A stretch of DNA of 64,000 nt from Phormidesmis priestleyi Ana. Its GTDB lineage: Bacteria; Cyanobacteriota; Cyanobacteriia; Phormidesmidales; Phormidesmidaceae. Where the stretch lies: contig LJZR01000001.1 of the NCBI GenBank assembly GCA_001314865.1, positions 1 to 64,000 of the forward strand, given 5' to 3'. Positions 27,739 to 35,835 of the stretch are shown here, piece after piece. The notes below the pieces were generated by a model. That model was not told where the DNA came from. It did no database searches and saw only the letters and a list, made by a program, of their open reading frames with translations. The first letter of the stretch is position 1; every line of letters starts with the position of its first letter. Position numbers and translations under genes: made by a program.

Positions 27739-28545
27739 ATGCGTGGGTTGCAGGGTAAAAACGTATTAATCACTGGAGCCAGCAGTGGAATTGGGCAGGC
27801 GATCGCCGTTCGATTTGCTCAGGAGGGCGCACATGTCGCGGTGAACTACTACAAAGGCGAAGCCGAAGCCAAAGCCACCATTGAGCAAATGCACGCAGCT
27901 AGCAAAGCAGCGGGGATTGCCCCTGGTAGCCTCAAGGATATGACTGTGCAGGCCAATGTCGCCAAAGAAGAAGATGTCGCCATCATGTTTGATAAGGTGA
28001 TTAGCAACTTTGGCGGGCTAGATATTTTAATCAACAACGCGGGGATGCAAATTCAGGGGGCTTCTCATGAAATTCCGCTTGATCAGTTTGACCGGATGAT
28101 TGACATCAATATGCGAGGCGCTTTTTTATGTGCGCGCAAGGCGATCGCTCATTTTTTAGATCACGGTGGCGGCGTCATCGTCAACGACTCTAGCGTCCAT
28201 GAACTCATTCCACGCCCCGAGTACGTGGGCTACACCATGAGCAAATCAGGACTGCGCGGCATGACCCGCACCCTCGCCCTTGAATATGCGCGCGACAATA
28301 TTCGCATTAACTCGTTTGCCCCTGGTGCAACACTTACCCCCATTAACCCGTGGAAAGACGATCCGCAGCGCAAGGCCGATATTGAAAGCCATATCCCGAT
28401 GGGACGTGCGGGCACCTCAGAGGAAATGGCCGCAGTAGCCGCCTTTTTGGCTTCAGACGATGCCGCCTACATTACGGGACAAACCATCTTTATCGACGGT
28501 GGCCTAACCCTGTTTCCTTCTTTCCGAACGCCTTGGACGGGCTGA
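27739..28545 (+). CDS. Glucose-1-dehydrogenase-like SDR
   Basis: 268 residues from ATG 27739 (MRGLQGKNVLITGASSGIG), which has CAAGGAAAC upstream; a longer frame begins 15 codons earlier. Cofactor loop TGASSGIGQAIAV, NNAGMQIQG, Ser of NDSSVHE and catalytic YTMSK are all in place. The C-terminal GPG-type region FAPGATLTPINPW and DGGLTLFPSF match bacterial glucose 1-dehydrogenase-like SDRs. Substrate unproven. TspO and a small membrane protein follow on the same strand, spaced 56 and 120 bp, possibly co-transcribed. Confidence 0.88.
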   Translation: MRGLQGKNVLITGASSGIGQAIAVRFAQEGAHVAVNYYKGEAEAKATIEQMHAASKAAGIAPGSLKDMTVQANVAKEEDVAIMFDKVISNFGGLDILINNAGMQIQGASHEIPLDQFDRMIDINMRGAFLCARKAIAHFLDHGGGVIVNDSSVHELIPRPEYVGYTMSKSGLRGMTRTLALEYARDNIRINSFAPGATLTPINPWKDDPQRKADIESHIPMGRAGTSEEMAAVAAFLASDDAAYITGQTIFIDGGLTLFPSFRTPWTG

Positions 28546-28549
28546 TAAC

Positions 28550-28588
28550 TGGCTAATCACTGGCTAATCACTGGCCGATCACTGGCCA
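28550..28588. repeat. 3 x 12-bp repeat between SDR and TspO genes
   Basis: ACTGGCTAATCACTGGCTAA-type units of 12 bp just after the SDR stop codon. Confidence 0.85.
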
Positions 28589-28601
28589 AGGAATCACCGC
28601 G

Positions 28602-29051
28602 ATGAAATCTTGGATGGTTATTGGGATAGTCGCCTTTGCGATCGCCCTCATCTCTAACCTCATTAGGCCCAAAGACGCTAAGTGGTTTAGGCGGTTGCAG
28701 CGCCCTAACTGGCTCACGTTTGAAAAGCTCATTCCCGTCATTTGGACGACGGTATTTATTTGCGGTGCCTGGTCGGCCTACATAATATGGGAGCAGACTC
28801 AGTCGTGGAATTGGATGGCCACCTATATTGTGCTAGAGCTGCTCACGATTGCCTTTACGCCAGTGCTGTTTTGGTCGCATAACCTTAAACTAGCTGCTTA
28901 CATTGGCGGTGCTGGCTTTATCATGTGTCTGCTGCTGACGCTGGGCGTTTTTCAGCTGTCTGTTTGGGCAGCTGTCCTGCTCATTCCGTACCTGCTTTGG
29001 AGCCCGATTGGCACCTTTACGACCTGGGAAATGGACAAGCTGAATGAATAA
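28602..29051 (+). CDS. tspO: TspO/MBR family tryptophan-rich membrane protein
   Basis: 149 residues with five membrane helices, Trp-rich as in TspO. Family landmarks are the loop RRLQRPNWLTFEKLIPVIWTTVF split around residues 30-52, and WSAYIIW. The ending TFTTWEMDKLNE replaces the more common NP motif. Family members bind porphyrins or cholesterol-like ligands and influence tetrapyrrole and stress metabolism. An accumulated ribosome site is weak (AAGGAATCACCGCG). It is followed by a small histidine-containing membrane protein gene. Confidence 0.8.
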   Translation: MKSWMVIGIVAFAIALISNLIRPKDAKWFRRLQRPNWLTFEKLIPVIWTTVFICGAWSAYIIWEQTQSWNWMATYIVLELLTIAFTPVLFWSHNLKLAAYIGGAGFIMCLLLTLGVFQLSVWAAVLLIPYLLWSPIGTFTTWEMDKLNE

Positions 29052-29171
29052 GCTGAATGAATAAGCAGAACTAAAGCGATCTTTGCTGAGTAAAGTATTC
29101 TCTATTAAATCTGAATAATTTGTACGATTAATCCAGATTAATAGAGATTGAATACTTAAGGAGCACTCACT

Positions 29172-29393
29172 TTGAGCCGCAAACAGCTTTTAAAAGTTAT
29201 CAACATCGGACTCGGCATCCTGTTCTTGGATATGGCTGTGACAGGGCTATTTCCAGATCTTGTCTCACATGATATTTTTCACATCGTGCATGAGAAGGCA
29301 GGCAAGGTATTTGTGTTCTTTGCGATCGCCCATCTAGCACTCAATTGGAACTGGGTTAAGCTCACATTGCTAAAAAAGAAGAAAAAGGCTTGA
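29172..29393 (+). CDS. Small two-helix, histidine-containing membrane protein (DUF4405-like)
   Basis: 73 residues starting at TTG. The start is decided by AAGGAG at 29158-29163, eight nucleotides upstream, and by the absence of any upstream ATG. Two membrane helices (about 10-28 and 42-60) and a basic C-terminus (KLTLLKKKKKA). Histidines at 33, 37, 40 and 54; His40 and His54 flank the second helix with the 14-residue spacing seen in b-type haem helices. The motif HEKAGKVFVFFAIAHLALNWNW resembles DUF4405 proteins. Haem binding is inference. Follows tspO by 120 bp. Confidence 0.7.
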   Translation: MSRKQLLKVINIGLGILFLDMAVTGLFPDLVSHDIFHIVHEKAGKVFVFFAIAHLALNWNWVKLTLLKKKKKA

Positions 29394-29409
29394 AAACTGC
29401 AACAGCAGA

Positions 29410-31140
29410 TTAATTCACAGCAGACAGCTCATCAGTATCAACATACTCGCTTGTTACCGGGTCAGGCAGCGAAAGCGAGTCGGCGGAGACATTCGCCTGC
29501 GTATCTATCGGCCCTAGCTCATAGTTGCGCCACTTTCCTTGATAGCGTTCGGCGACTAGGGGCCGAAGCTCAAACTTAGGAATATCTGGATTGTCGTTAT
29601 AAGTCACATCTACACGCAAAGCCGAGTAAGGGCGGCGCTTATGGTTACCGGTGCCAGAGCGACCTATAAACAAATGGCACTTGGCTACGGGCTGGCCAAA
29701 CTCTTCTAGCACATCCCCTTCTTGGCGCTGCCTGCGCAGGCTAAAACCGCTGCCACCGCACACAACCCAAGGAATGTTGCGATCGCCATGTCCGGTCTCT
29801 TCTGTTTTTAAATACTCAAAGCAGTGGGCATGTCCGCTCAACACCAAATCCACCAACGGTCTGCCTTTAGACTCTTCGCCAACTGCCGCATCAACCTGAT
29901 CGAGCAGCTCACGCAAATGAAAGCGCACGGCGAGCGTCTGCGCCTGAAACCACTTCGTTTTTTCGGTGACGTAGGGCGGATGATGAAAATACAGCACCCG
30001 GCCCTTAGCGCTGGGGTCTTGCCAAGAGGCAATTAGGCGATCGCGCAGCCAGTCAAGCTGAGCAGTATCCACTGTATTGCTACGGTAAGAGGCATTCAAC
30101 TGCATTTCAATATCGTGCAGCTGCTCTTCGAGTTGTTCTAACTTAGCGTAGATATGGTTAGCGCGTTCGGCCTCCTCAGGAATGTCAATATTTAAGAGGT
30201 TTGATTCTTCTTCGAGCGATCGCACCTCCGATTCTAGCAACCTTCTAAAAGCCTGTATCTTCTCTCGTTGGGTACGACCTTCCTCAGTTTTGGGCAAAGG
30301 CTGAGGCGCATTAAACGTATTGCTATCCAACGCAAAAAAATCCACCCCACCTTGCCGAAAACTGTAGTAGCGATTCGGCAACCGCGTAAATTTCCCTGGC
30401 ACGTAGCGCAAACATCGCCCCGTGTCTGTTGGGTGAGTATAGTGCTTTGCAAAATGCCCCTCTAGCTGCGCAGTGCCAACCAGCTCTAAGCAATCTAAAA
30501 AAGCCCTCGCATAGCCCTCTCCCTGAAACGAACCATGCCAACCAATATCTAAGTTAATTCGCTTTTTTAGCAGCTTTCGCAGCGGCGTCAGCGCCTTACT
30601 AATCAAGCCAATACCTATCGACAAATCATAGTAGTCATGGTTGCCTAACACGGGTAAAAAAGGCAACTTAAACGTCATCTTGTCGAAACAAACCTTGTTA
30701 GGCCGCTCGCCACCGACAATAAACTCTCGATAGGGCTTAATAAAATTATCTGGATACTGCTCGCTAGAACCCGTGAGATAGACAACATCGCCCGTATGCA
30801 AAATAAAGTCACACGCGGAAGAATGCTCAATCAGACGTTGGGCCACATGCCTTTGAGGGCGATCCTGCAAATGCCGACTCGTACCGCTATCGCCCAGCAC
30901 CAAAAAAGAGAATCCAGCTGTTCCTAACTGAGCCTTCTCAGCGGCATCTTGCAATGAACGCTTGTCTAGGTCTTGAGCCGCTGGGCCTTGAGCCGCTGGG
31001 TCTTGAGCCGCTGGGTCTGGGGCAATCACCAGTCTCGTCTGGTCAATCCCATGCTTTGCCACCAAAGGATGCTGCCACCGTACCCGATAGTTCATACGGG
31101 AAATTTTAGTTGCGATAGGTGGGTCGCTAGCAAACCTCAT
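29410..31140 (-). CDS. Calcineurin-like metallophosphoesterase
   Basis: 576 residues. Dimetal-site motifs in order: LVLGDSG (about 79-85), HTGDVVY (about 114), LGNHDYYD (about 166), FHHPPY (about 398) and SGHAHCFEY (about 438). A charged coiled insertion (about 285-350) separates the halves. The N-terminal linker contains the repeat PAAQD from a 15-bp DNA array at 30970-31014. No signal peptide is seen, so cytoplasmic. The large size and insertions resemble purple-acid or nucleotide-phosphoesterase-like family branches; substrate is unknown. An internal ATG at 31095 (MNYRVRWQHP) is an alternative start. Confidence 0.85.
   Translation of the reverse strand: MRFASDPPIATKISRMNYRVRWQHPLVAKHGIDQTRLVIAPDPAAQDPAAQGPAAQDLDKRSLQDAAEKAQLGTAGFSFLVLGDSGTSRHLQDRPQRHVAQRLIEHSSACDFILHTGDVVYLTGSSEQYPDNFIKPYREFIVGGERPNKVCFDKMTFKLPFLPVLGNHDYYDLSIGIGLISKALTPLRKLLKKRINLDIGWHGSFQGEGYARAFLDCLELVGTAQLEGHFAKHYTHPTDTGRCLRYVPGKFTRLPNRYYSFRQGGVDFFALDSNTFNAPQPLPKTEEGRTQREKIQAFRRLLESEVRSLEEESNLLNIDIPEEAERANHIYAKLEQLEEQLHDIEMQLNASYRSNTVDTAQLDWLRDRLIASWQDPSAKGRVLYFHHPPYVTEKTKWFQAQTLAVRFHLRELLDQVDAAVGEESKGRPLVDLVLSGHAHCFEYLKTEETGHGDRNIPWVVCGGSGFSLRRQRQEGDVLEEFGQPVAKCHLFIGRSGTGNHKRRPYSALRVDVTYNDNPDIPKFELRPLVAERYQGKWRNYELGPIDTQANVSADSLSLPDPVTSEYVDTDELSAVN
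30970..31014. repeat. 3 x 15-bp in-frame repeat in phosphoesterase
   Basis: GTCTTGAGCCGCTGG units encode PAAQD repeats in the N-terminal linker. Confidence 0.93.
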
Positions 31141-31341
31141 AAGTACCTGACAATGCTTTGCAATACTAATATAAACCGCACCAACAGTACCGACGTAAGT
31201 ATTGCGCCAATAGCGGCAACTTTTCGTTCTTTGCCTTAGTCGTTAAACTTGTCTAGGTACGTCCCATTTCTATAAATCGCCCTATATTTAACCTTTTTGA
31301 CCTTTAAGCCCTAATTAAGCTTTGCTTAAAAGTAGCCTAAG

Positions 31342-31383
31342 AGCCGATTTCGTAAAGCCGATTTCGTAAAGCCGATTTCGTTA
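31342..31383. repeat. 3 x 14-bp repeat just before WD40 gene
   Basis: AGCCGATTTCGTAA units end 12 bp before the ATG of the WD40 gene, replacing the usual ribosome-site region. Confidence 0.93.
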
Positions 31384-31394
31384 TAGCGACGCTA

Positions 31395-32744
31395 ATGCAC
31401 CGAAACAATCGAAATCTATTTCCCTTTATTGCCGTGCTCACAGCGGCAGGCACTCTTTCGGGTATTTGTAGTATCTTTTTTTTGGCGATTGATAACATAG
31501 GCAGCGCTCGCGTCGGCTCAGTTGCTTTATCACCCAGTCCTCTGCCATCCAGTCCTTTGCCATCCAGTCCTTTGCCATCTAGTCCTCTGCCATCCAGTGC
31601 GCAGAGCTTAAACGATAACGAGCTAAGTGGCGCTGTTTTAGACGTTACTTCACCGAGCACTCCGCCCCATACATCAGGCACCCATACATCAGGCACCCAT
31701 ACATCAGGCGCGCGTACATTAGGCACGCATAAAACGGCAGTGCTGAGCACCCGTTCAAATGGACAACTCGTAGCCAGCGGCAGCTACGACAATACAGTCA
31801 AAATTTGGAGTCTCAAAAATTTATCAACAGATTTGTCAGCAGAGCTATCAACAGAAGAACCATCAAAAAACCGTGCCAATGCCGAAGCATCGCTAGCGCA
31901 TAATGGTCATGTCAACACCCTTACCTTTATTCCGAACCGGCTCTCCTCGGGCGAACTTTCACGACCCGCAGAACGACCCGCAGAACGACCCGCAGATACC
32001 GATTATTCCCTTCTAGCCACGGGCAGTGGCAGCGGTGAAATCAAGCTATGGGACTTGGCATCAGCCGAACTGATGACGACTATTGCCGATCGCTCAGGTC
32101 GCATTATGAGTCTTGCTACCAATGCTGACGGCACCTTCATCGCAAGCGGCAGCAGCAACGGTGCGCTCAAGGTATGGCCTGTTGAGGCGATCGCTACTCA
32201 AAAGAGTCAAACCAACTTAAGAGGAATTGTGCTGAGTGAAGTCGGCACACCAATAAACACGTTAGCCTTTCACCCGAGTGATCCTAACATTCTAGTTAGC
32301 GGTGACCAATCGGGTGACCTCACGGTTTGGAACATCGCGAAACCTGAGCGTATCCTGACGCTTGCTAGTAACACTGCCCCCATTATGAGCCTAGCCATGA
32401 GCCCCGATGGCCGGTATATCGCTAGTGGTAGCGATGACACCATCATCCGCATTTGGAACCTACAAACAGGTCGGATTGTTCGGATGCTCTCGGGTCATAA
32501 CGCTGTTGTTTCTGACGTCGCCTTTAGCCCCAACGGCAAGCTGCTCGTCAGCAGTAGCTACGATGGATCGATTAAAACTTGGGACTGGGAGAAAGACGCT
32601 GCCCTTTGCACCCTCAAAGGACATACTGGATTCGTCTACTCATTAGCCTTTGCCAATAGCAGTAGCTTGGTCAGCGGTGGGGACGATGGCACCGTTCGCA
32701 CATGGAACCTAACAGCATCTGCCGATCAGAACTGCTTAATTTAG
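31395..32744 (+). CDS. Membrane-anchored WD40 repeat protein
   Basis: 449 residues. A short basic start and one hydrophobic segment (about 10-28) act as signal anchor. A low-complexity linker follows, made of two separate DNA arrays (PLPSS and HTSGT repeats). Seven WD40 blades come next, ending in KIWSL, KLWDL, KVWPV, TVWNI, RIWNL, KTWDW and RTWNL, which is enough for one closed seven-bladed beta-propeller. A further REP-like array (ERPA) sits in a loop of the first blades. It probably acts outside the cytoplasm or on the membrane as a protein-interaction platform. No enzymatic partner is fused. The start ATG lies right after a 14-bp repeat. Confidence 0.85.
   Translation: MHRNNRNLFPFIAVLTAAGTLSGICSIFFLAIDNIGSARVGSVALSPSPLPSSPLPSSPLPSSPLPSSAQSLNDNELSGAVLDVTSPSTPPHTSGTHTSGTHTSGARTLGTHKTAVLSTRSNGQLVASGSYDNTVKIWSLKNLSTDLSAELSTEEPSKNRANAEASLAHNGHVNTLTFIPNRLSSGELSRPAERPAERPADTDYSLLATGSGSGEIKLWDLASAELMTTIADRSGRIMSLATNADGTFIASGSSNGALKVWPVEAIATQKSQTNLRGIVLSEVGTPINTLAFHPSDPNILVSGDQSGDLTVWNIAKPERILTLASNTAPIMSLAMSPDGRYIASGSDDTIIRIWNLQTGRIVRMLSGHNAVVSDVAFSPNGKLLVSSSYDGSIKTWDWEKDAALCTLKGHTGFVYSLAFANSSSLVSGGDDGTVRTWNLTASADQNCLI
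31536..31597. repeat. 4 x 15-bp in-frame repeat in WD40 gene
   Basis: AGTCCTTTGCCATCC units encode PLPSS in the linker. Confidence 0.95.
31671..31730. repeat. 4 x 15-bp in-frame repeat in WD40 gene linker
   Basis: ACATCAGGCACCCAT units, the last two diverged, encode TSGTH repeats. A third array, 3 x 12 bp of ACGACCCGCAGA, is at 31961-31996 and encodes RPAE. Confidence 0.95.
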
Positions 32745-33064
32745 ACAATAACTAGACGCAATAACTAGACGCAATAACTAGCCCATATTGTTTTTATCCC
32801 AACGTTAACGAATCATTGGGCGGACTTTTTTGGATTCTACCGAGCTTAATAATCCCTCTTTTGTAGCGTTGTGTGAGTGGTACGACTGCCTCTACTGACA
32901 GAGTTGTCGATTGGCTCTTTTTCCTATTATTAAGAGCGTTGGTGATCTGTTTTTGTCTTGCTACTGCGCTGGGAAATAATAATTTATTTACCAGAAACAA
33001 AACCTAGCCTTAGCTTTTCAACAACCGCAAAACACCACTGCTCCAACACAAATAGGAAACCATT
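32745..33064. other. Intergenic region after WD40 gene
   Basis: Starts with 13-bp repeats (ACGCAATAACTAG, 32745-32780). The rest has no recognised gene; a 68-codon minus-strand frame (32794-33000) is judged random. Confidence 0.5.
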
Positions 33065-33262
33065 ATGGCTACCAAGAAAGAGAATAGAGAAAATAAAGAT
33101 GTCGATTTAAAGACTAGCGGTAAGCAAACAACGCTTAACCCCGAGACCCGCACAACAGGGCAGGGATCTAACACCGATACCCGAGATGGCGCAGAGCCTG
33201 AAGCACCTGGCAATGATGGCAACGTTCCAGGCAGCCCTAATCAAGGCACCGAATCTCGCTAA
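33065..33262 (+). CDS. Small hydrophilic disordered protein
   Basis: 65 residues, very rich in Asn, Gly, Thr, Glu, Lys and Pro, no hydrophobic core, no cysteine. TAGGAAACC stands about 7 nt before the ATG at 33065, supporting translation. The sequence is low in bulky residues, like small stress- or hydrophilin-type proteins, but no family is recognised. A stress-type SDR gene follows on the same strand after the structured element at 33279-33424. Comparable in size and character to the protein at 27130-27357 without clear sequence identity. Confidence 0.55.
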   Translation: MATKKENRENKDVDLKTSGKQTTLNPETRTTGQGSNTDTRDGAEPEAPGNDGNVPGSPNQGTESR

Positions 33263-33278
33263 CGAGCCTAGCTAGTTT

Positions 33279-33424
33279 GCCCTACCGCCCCATTTTTTGT
33301 TCCAATCAGCCATTTAAAGCAATTGATTGACCTGTTGGAACAACCTACCGTGGGACGGTAGGGCGAAATATTCGCCTGTACAGCTAATACATGTACAGCT
33401 AATACATTCGCTAATATTTTTTTT
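33279..33424 (+). other. Nested inverted-repeat element with alternative pairings, then T-run
   Basis: Outer arms GCCCTACCG (33279-33287) and CGGTAGGGC (33356-33364) pair perfectly, as do inner arms TTGTTCCAA (33297-33305) and TTGGAACAA (33335-33343). The right outer arm can instead pair locally, CCTACCG-TGGGA-CGGTAGG (33344-33362). Next come a second hairpin GGCGAA-ATA-TTCGCC (33362-33376), a 15-bp direct repeat TGTACAGCTAATACA twice (33377-33406) and eight T at 33417-33424. It lies 72 bp before the SDR start. Terminator, attenuator or structured-RNA roles are possible; direction is taken from the flanking genes. Confidence 0.7.
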
Positions 33425-33495
33425 GTTGTCACGCCTTTTTACGGCTTTTCTTTTTACTGTTTACTTGCCGCTTTTACTTACCGCTTTTATTTACT

Positions 33496-34371
33496 ATGGT
33501 CACCGCACAATCAGAACGACGCCCCACACCTGACGAAATTCCTGGACAACAGCTGCCTTATCCAGGTAGCCAAGCCGATATGACGCCAGCTCCTGATAGC
33601 GACCTATCTAATTACAAGGCTGCTGACAAGCTCAAAGGCAAGGTTGCGATTATTACTGGCGGAGACTCAGGTATTGGCAGAGCAGTGGCGATCGCATACG
33701 CAATGGAAGGTGCGAATGTTGCCATTGTGTACAACGTGAACGATCAAGACGCTGAAAAAACCAAGTCATTGGTAGAAGAGCGCGGCGGCCAATGCCTACC
33801 GATAAAAATAGATGTGCGTAAGCCAGAGGAATGTGAACAGGCAGTCGAGCAAACGGTCGAAAAGTTTGGCCAACTCAATATTTTAGTAAACAACGCTGCT
33901 TTTCAAATGGTTCACGAAGACATTGCTGAACTTACTATCAAGCAGTTCCATGAGACCTTTGAAACCAACGTTTTTGGATATTTTCACATGTTCAAAGCCG
34001 CCTATCCTCACCTCAAAGCAGGCGACGTTATTATCAACACCGGGTCGATTGTTGGCAAAATTGGCAAAAGCTTTTTGGTAGACTATGCTGCGAGCAAAGG
34101 CGCTGTGCATACCCTGACCAAGTCTTTAGCACAAACCTTAGCCGATAAAAAAATTAGAGTCAATGCGGTTGTCCCCGGTGCGGTATGGACGCCAAACATT
34201 CCATCAACCATGACCGAAGAGCAGGTTGATCAGTTTGACGATGCCAACGCCTTGAAGCGAGCAGGACAGCCAGAAGAGCTAGCCCCAACCTATGTATTTT
34301 TGGCTGCTGAGGACAGCAGCTTCATTACAGGTGCTTTGATTGATGTGACAGGCGGCCAGCTCTCTAGCTAG
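33496..34371 (+). CDS. General-stress-type SDR oxidoreductase
   Basis: 291 residues. A proline-rich N-terminal extension of about 45 residues (PTPDEIPGQQLPYPGSQADM) is typical of the YdaD/YhxC-like SDR branch seen in stress regulons of other bacteria. The core has TGGDSGIGRAVAIAYA, VNNAAFQ and catalytic YAASKGAVH, and ends DVTGGQLSS. It is probably an NADP-linked soluble enzyme; the substrate is unknown. Preceded by a long structured leader (33279-33424). Its neighbours, topoisomerase IB and a hydrophilic small protein, recur with such SDRs in stress-tolerant bacteria, which is my general impression and not a search result. Confidence 0.9.
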   Translation: MVTAQSERRPTPDEIPGQQLPYPGSQADMTPAPDSDLSNYKAADKLKGKVAIITGGDSGIGRAVAIAYAMEGANVAIVYNVNDQDAEKTKSLVEERGGQCLPIKIDVRKPEECEQAVEQTVEKFGQLNILVNNAAFQMVHEDIAELTIKQFHETFETNVFGYFHMFKAAYPHLKAGDVIINTGSIVGKIGKSFLVDYAASKGAVHTLTKSLAQTLADKKIRVNAVVPGAVWTPNIPSTMTEEQVDQFDDANALKRAGQPEELAPTYVFLAAEDSSFITGALIDVTGGQLSS

Positions 34372-34426
34372 ACTTCTTAACTAGACTTTTGAAAGAGCTG
34401 AGTTTTTTAACGGGTTTATTGCCAGC

Positions 34427-34645
34427 TCAAGCGTTGTCTTTGTCTTTTTTAATTTCAGGAACTACGCTGGGTCGCTCTTTATCTTCCCAACCTGCCGGAC
34501 GTTTGGAGTTATACCAGGCGATAGATCCTAAGCCCACAGCGGCGACAAAGCCTACAACGCCAACAATCGTTAAAAACAAAGAGTAAGGAACAGCTGTTTC
34601 CTGCATGAGCAAAACCATCATTAAATTCATATTTAGTACGTTCAC
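34427..34645 (-). CDS. Psb35-like small thylakoid membrane protein
   Basis: 72 residues at most; the real start may be one of the internal ATGs (MQETAVPYSLFL). One membrane helix (about 20-45) contains VVGFVAAVGLGSIAW. It is followed by the characteristic YNSKRPAGWEDKERPSVVPE and a charged tail. I recognise this tail as that of cyanobacterial Psb35, which stabilises high-light-inducible proteins at the CP47 assembly module of photosystem II; the match is from memory, so the gene symbol is left empty. Convergent with the SDR gene. The 3' end of the coding region is 55 bp from it. Confidence 0.6.
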   Translation of the reverse strand: MNVLNMNLMMVLLMQETAVPYSLFLTIVGVVGFVAAVGLGSIAWYNSKRPAGWEDKERPSVVPEIKKDKDNA

Positions 34646-34726
34646 TCAGCCTGCAAACCGAGCTTAAAAACATCATTCTCTACCATACCAGTTGGTGTTT
34701 ATGGCAGCTGAGAAAAGGAGCTATAA

Positions 34727-35776
34727 ATGGCGAAAGTTGGGCCTGAAACAGCGGCAGCCGCCGCCGGACTGCGCTACGTTCATGACGGTATGTCAGGAAT
34801 TCGCCGCCAGCCCTGGGGCAAAGGATTTACCTACTATCTACCGAATGGCGATCGCCTCCCACCTTCTGCGGAACGCGATCGCATTGAATCGCTAGCCATT
34901 CCCCCAAACTGGCAAGATGTCTGGATTTGCCTATACCCTAACGGCCACTTACAGGCCACCGGACGCGACGCCAAAGGCAGAAAGCAGTATCGCTATCATC
35001 CCGACTGGCAAAAGTTTCGCAATCTGCAAAAGTTTGATCGCATGGTGCCATTCGGCCTCGCCCTGCCTGAACTTCGCCGACAAGCACAGGCTGATATGAG
35101 TTTGCCCCCGCTCTCCCGCACCAAAGTCACTGCTGCCCTTGTGCAGCTGTTGGATCAAACCCTAATACGGGTGGGCAATGTGGAATATGCCAAACGAAAC
35201 CAGTCTTACGGACTCACGACGTTGCGCGATCGCCATGTAGAGATCAGCCAACAAAAAGTCGATTTTCACTTCGTTGGCAAAAGTGGCATCGAGCACAACA
35301 TCCATCTTGAAGATCCCAAGCTCGCCAACGTTATTCGCTGCTGCAAAGACATTCCAGGCTACGAGCTATTTCAATATTACGACGAAGCGGGCAACCGCCA
35401 AACCGTAGACTCTGGCGATGTCAACGAATACCTTCAAAGCGTAACTGGCGAAAACTTTACGGCCAAAGACTTTCGCACCTGGGCAGGCACTACCGTTGCC
35501 ACCCATACACTCCACCAGCTAGGCGACTGGGAGCAAGAATCACAAGCCAAACATAATGTGGCTACCGCCATCAAAGCCGCCGCCACTCGGCTAGGCAACC
35601 GCCCCGCCACCTGCCGCAAATACTATGTCCACCCGGTCGTACCCGAAAACTACTTAGCTGGGGCACTCATTGAGCAGTTGTCCAAAGCCATTGAACAGGC
35701 AAAAACAAACGCAACCGACCAAGATTGGTTAGACGAACAGGAACAAATCGTTTTGAATTTCTTGAAATCGATGTAA
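34727..35776 (+). CDS. DNA topoisomerase IB
   Basis: 349 residues, poxvirus/Deinococcus-type type IB topoisomerase. It relaxes both positive and negative supercoils through a 3'-phosphotyrosine intermediate without ATP. The N-terminal beta domain has GKGFTYYLPNGDRL and IPPNWQDVWIC. The catalytic domain has RVGNVEYAKRNQSYGLTTLRDRH split around residues 147-168, KDFRTWAGT with the active Arg region, and CRKYYVHP with catalytic Tyr300. Bacterial members are scattered and often acquired by transfer. A ribosome site, AAAAGGAGC, precedes the ATG. Here it follows the stress SDR and the Psb35-like gene. Confidence 0.93.
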   Translation: MAKVGPETAAAAAGLRYVHDGMSGIRRQPWGKGFTYYLPNGDRLPPSAERDRIESLAIPPNWQDVWICLYPNGHLQATGRDAKGRKQYRYHPDWQKFRNLQKFDRMVPFGLALPELRRQAQADMSLPPLSRTKVTAALVQLLDQTLIRVGNVEYAKRNQSYGLTTLRDRHVEISQQKVDFHFVGKSGIEHNIHLEDPKLANVIRCCKDIPGYELFQYYDEAGNRQTVDSGDVNEYLQSVTGENFTAKDFRTWAGTTVATHTLHQLGDWEQESQAKHNVATAIKAAATRLGNRPATCRKYYVHPVVPENYLAGALIEQLSKAIEQAKTNATDQDWLDEQEQIVLNFLKSM

Positions 35777-35835
35777 AACACTTGGCCCTGAGAGCCCTTT
35801 CCTGGCGGACTTTTCCTATTGCCGTCCAAAGCAAT

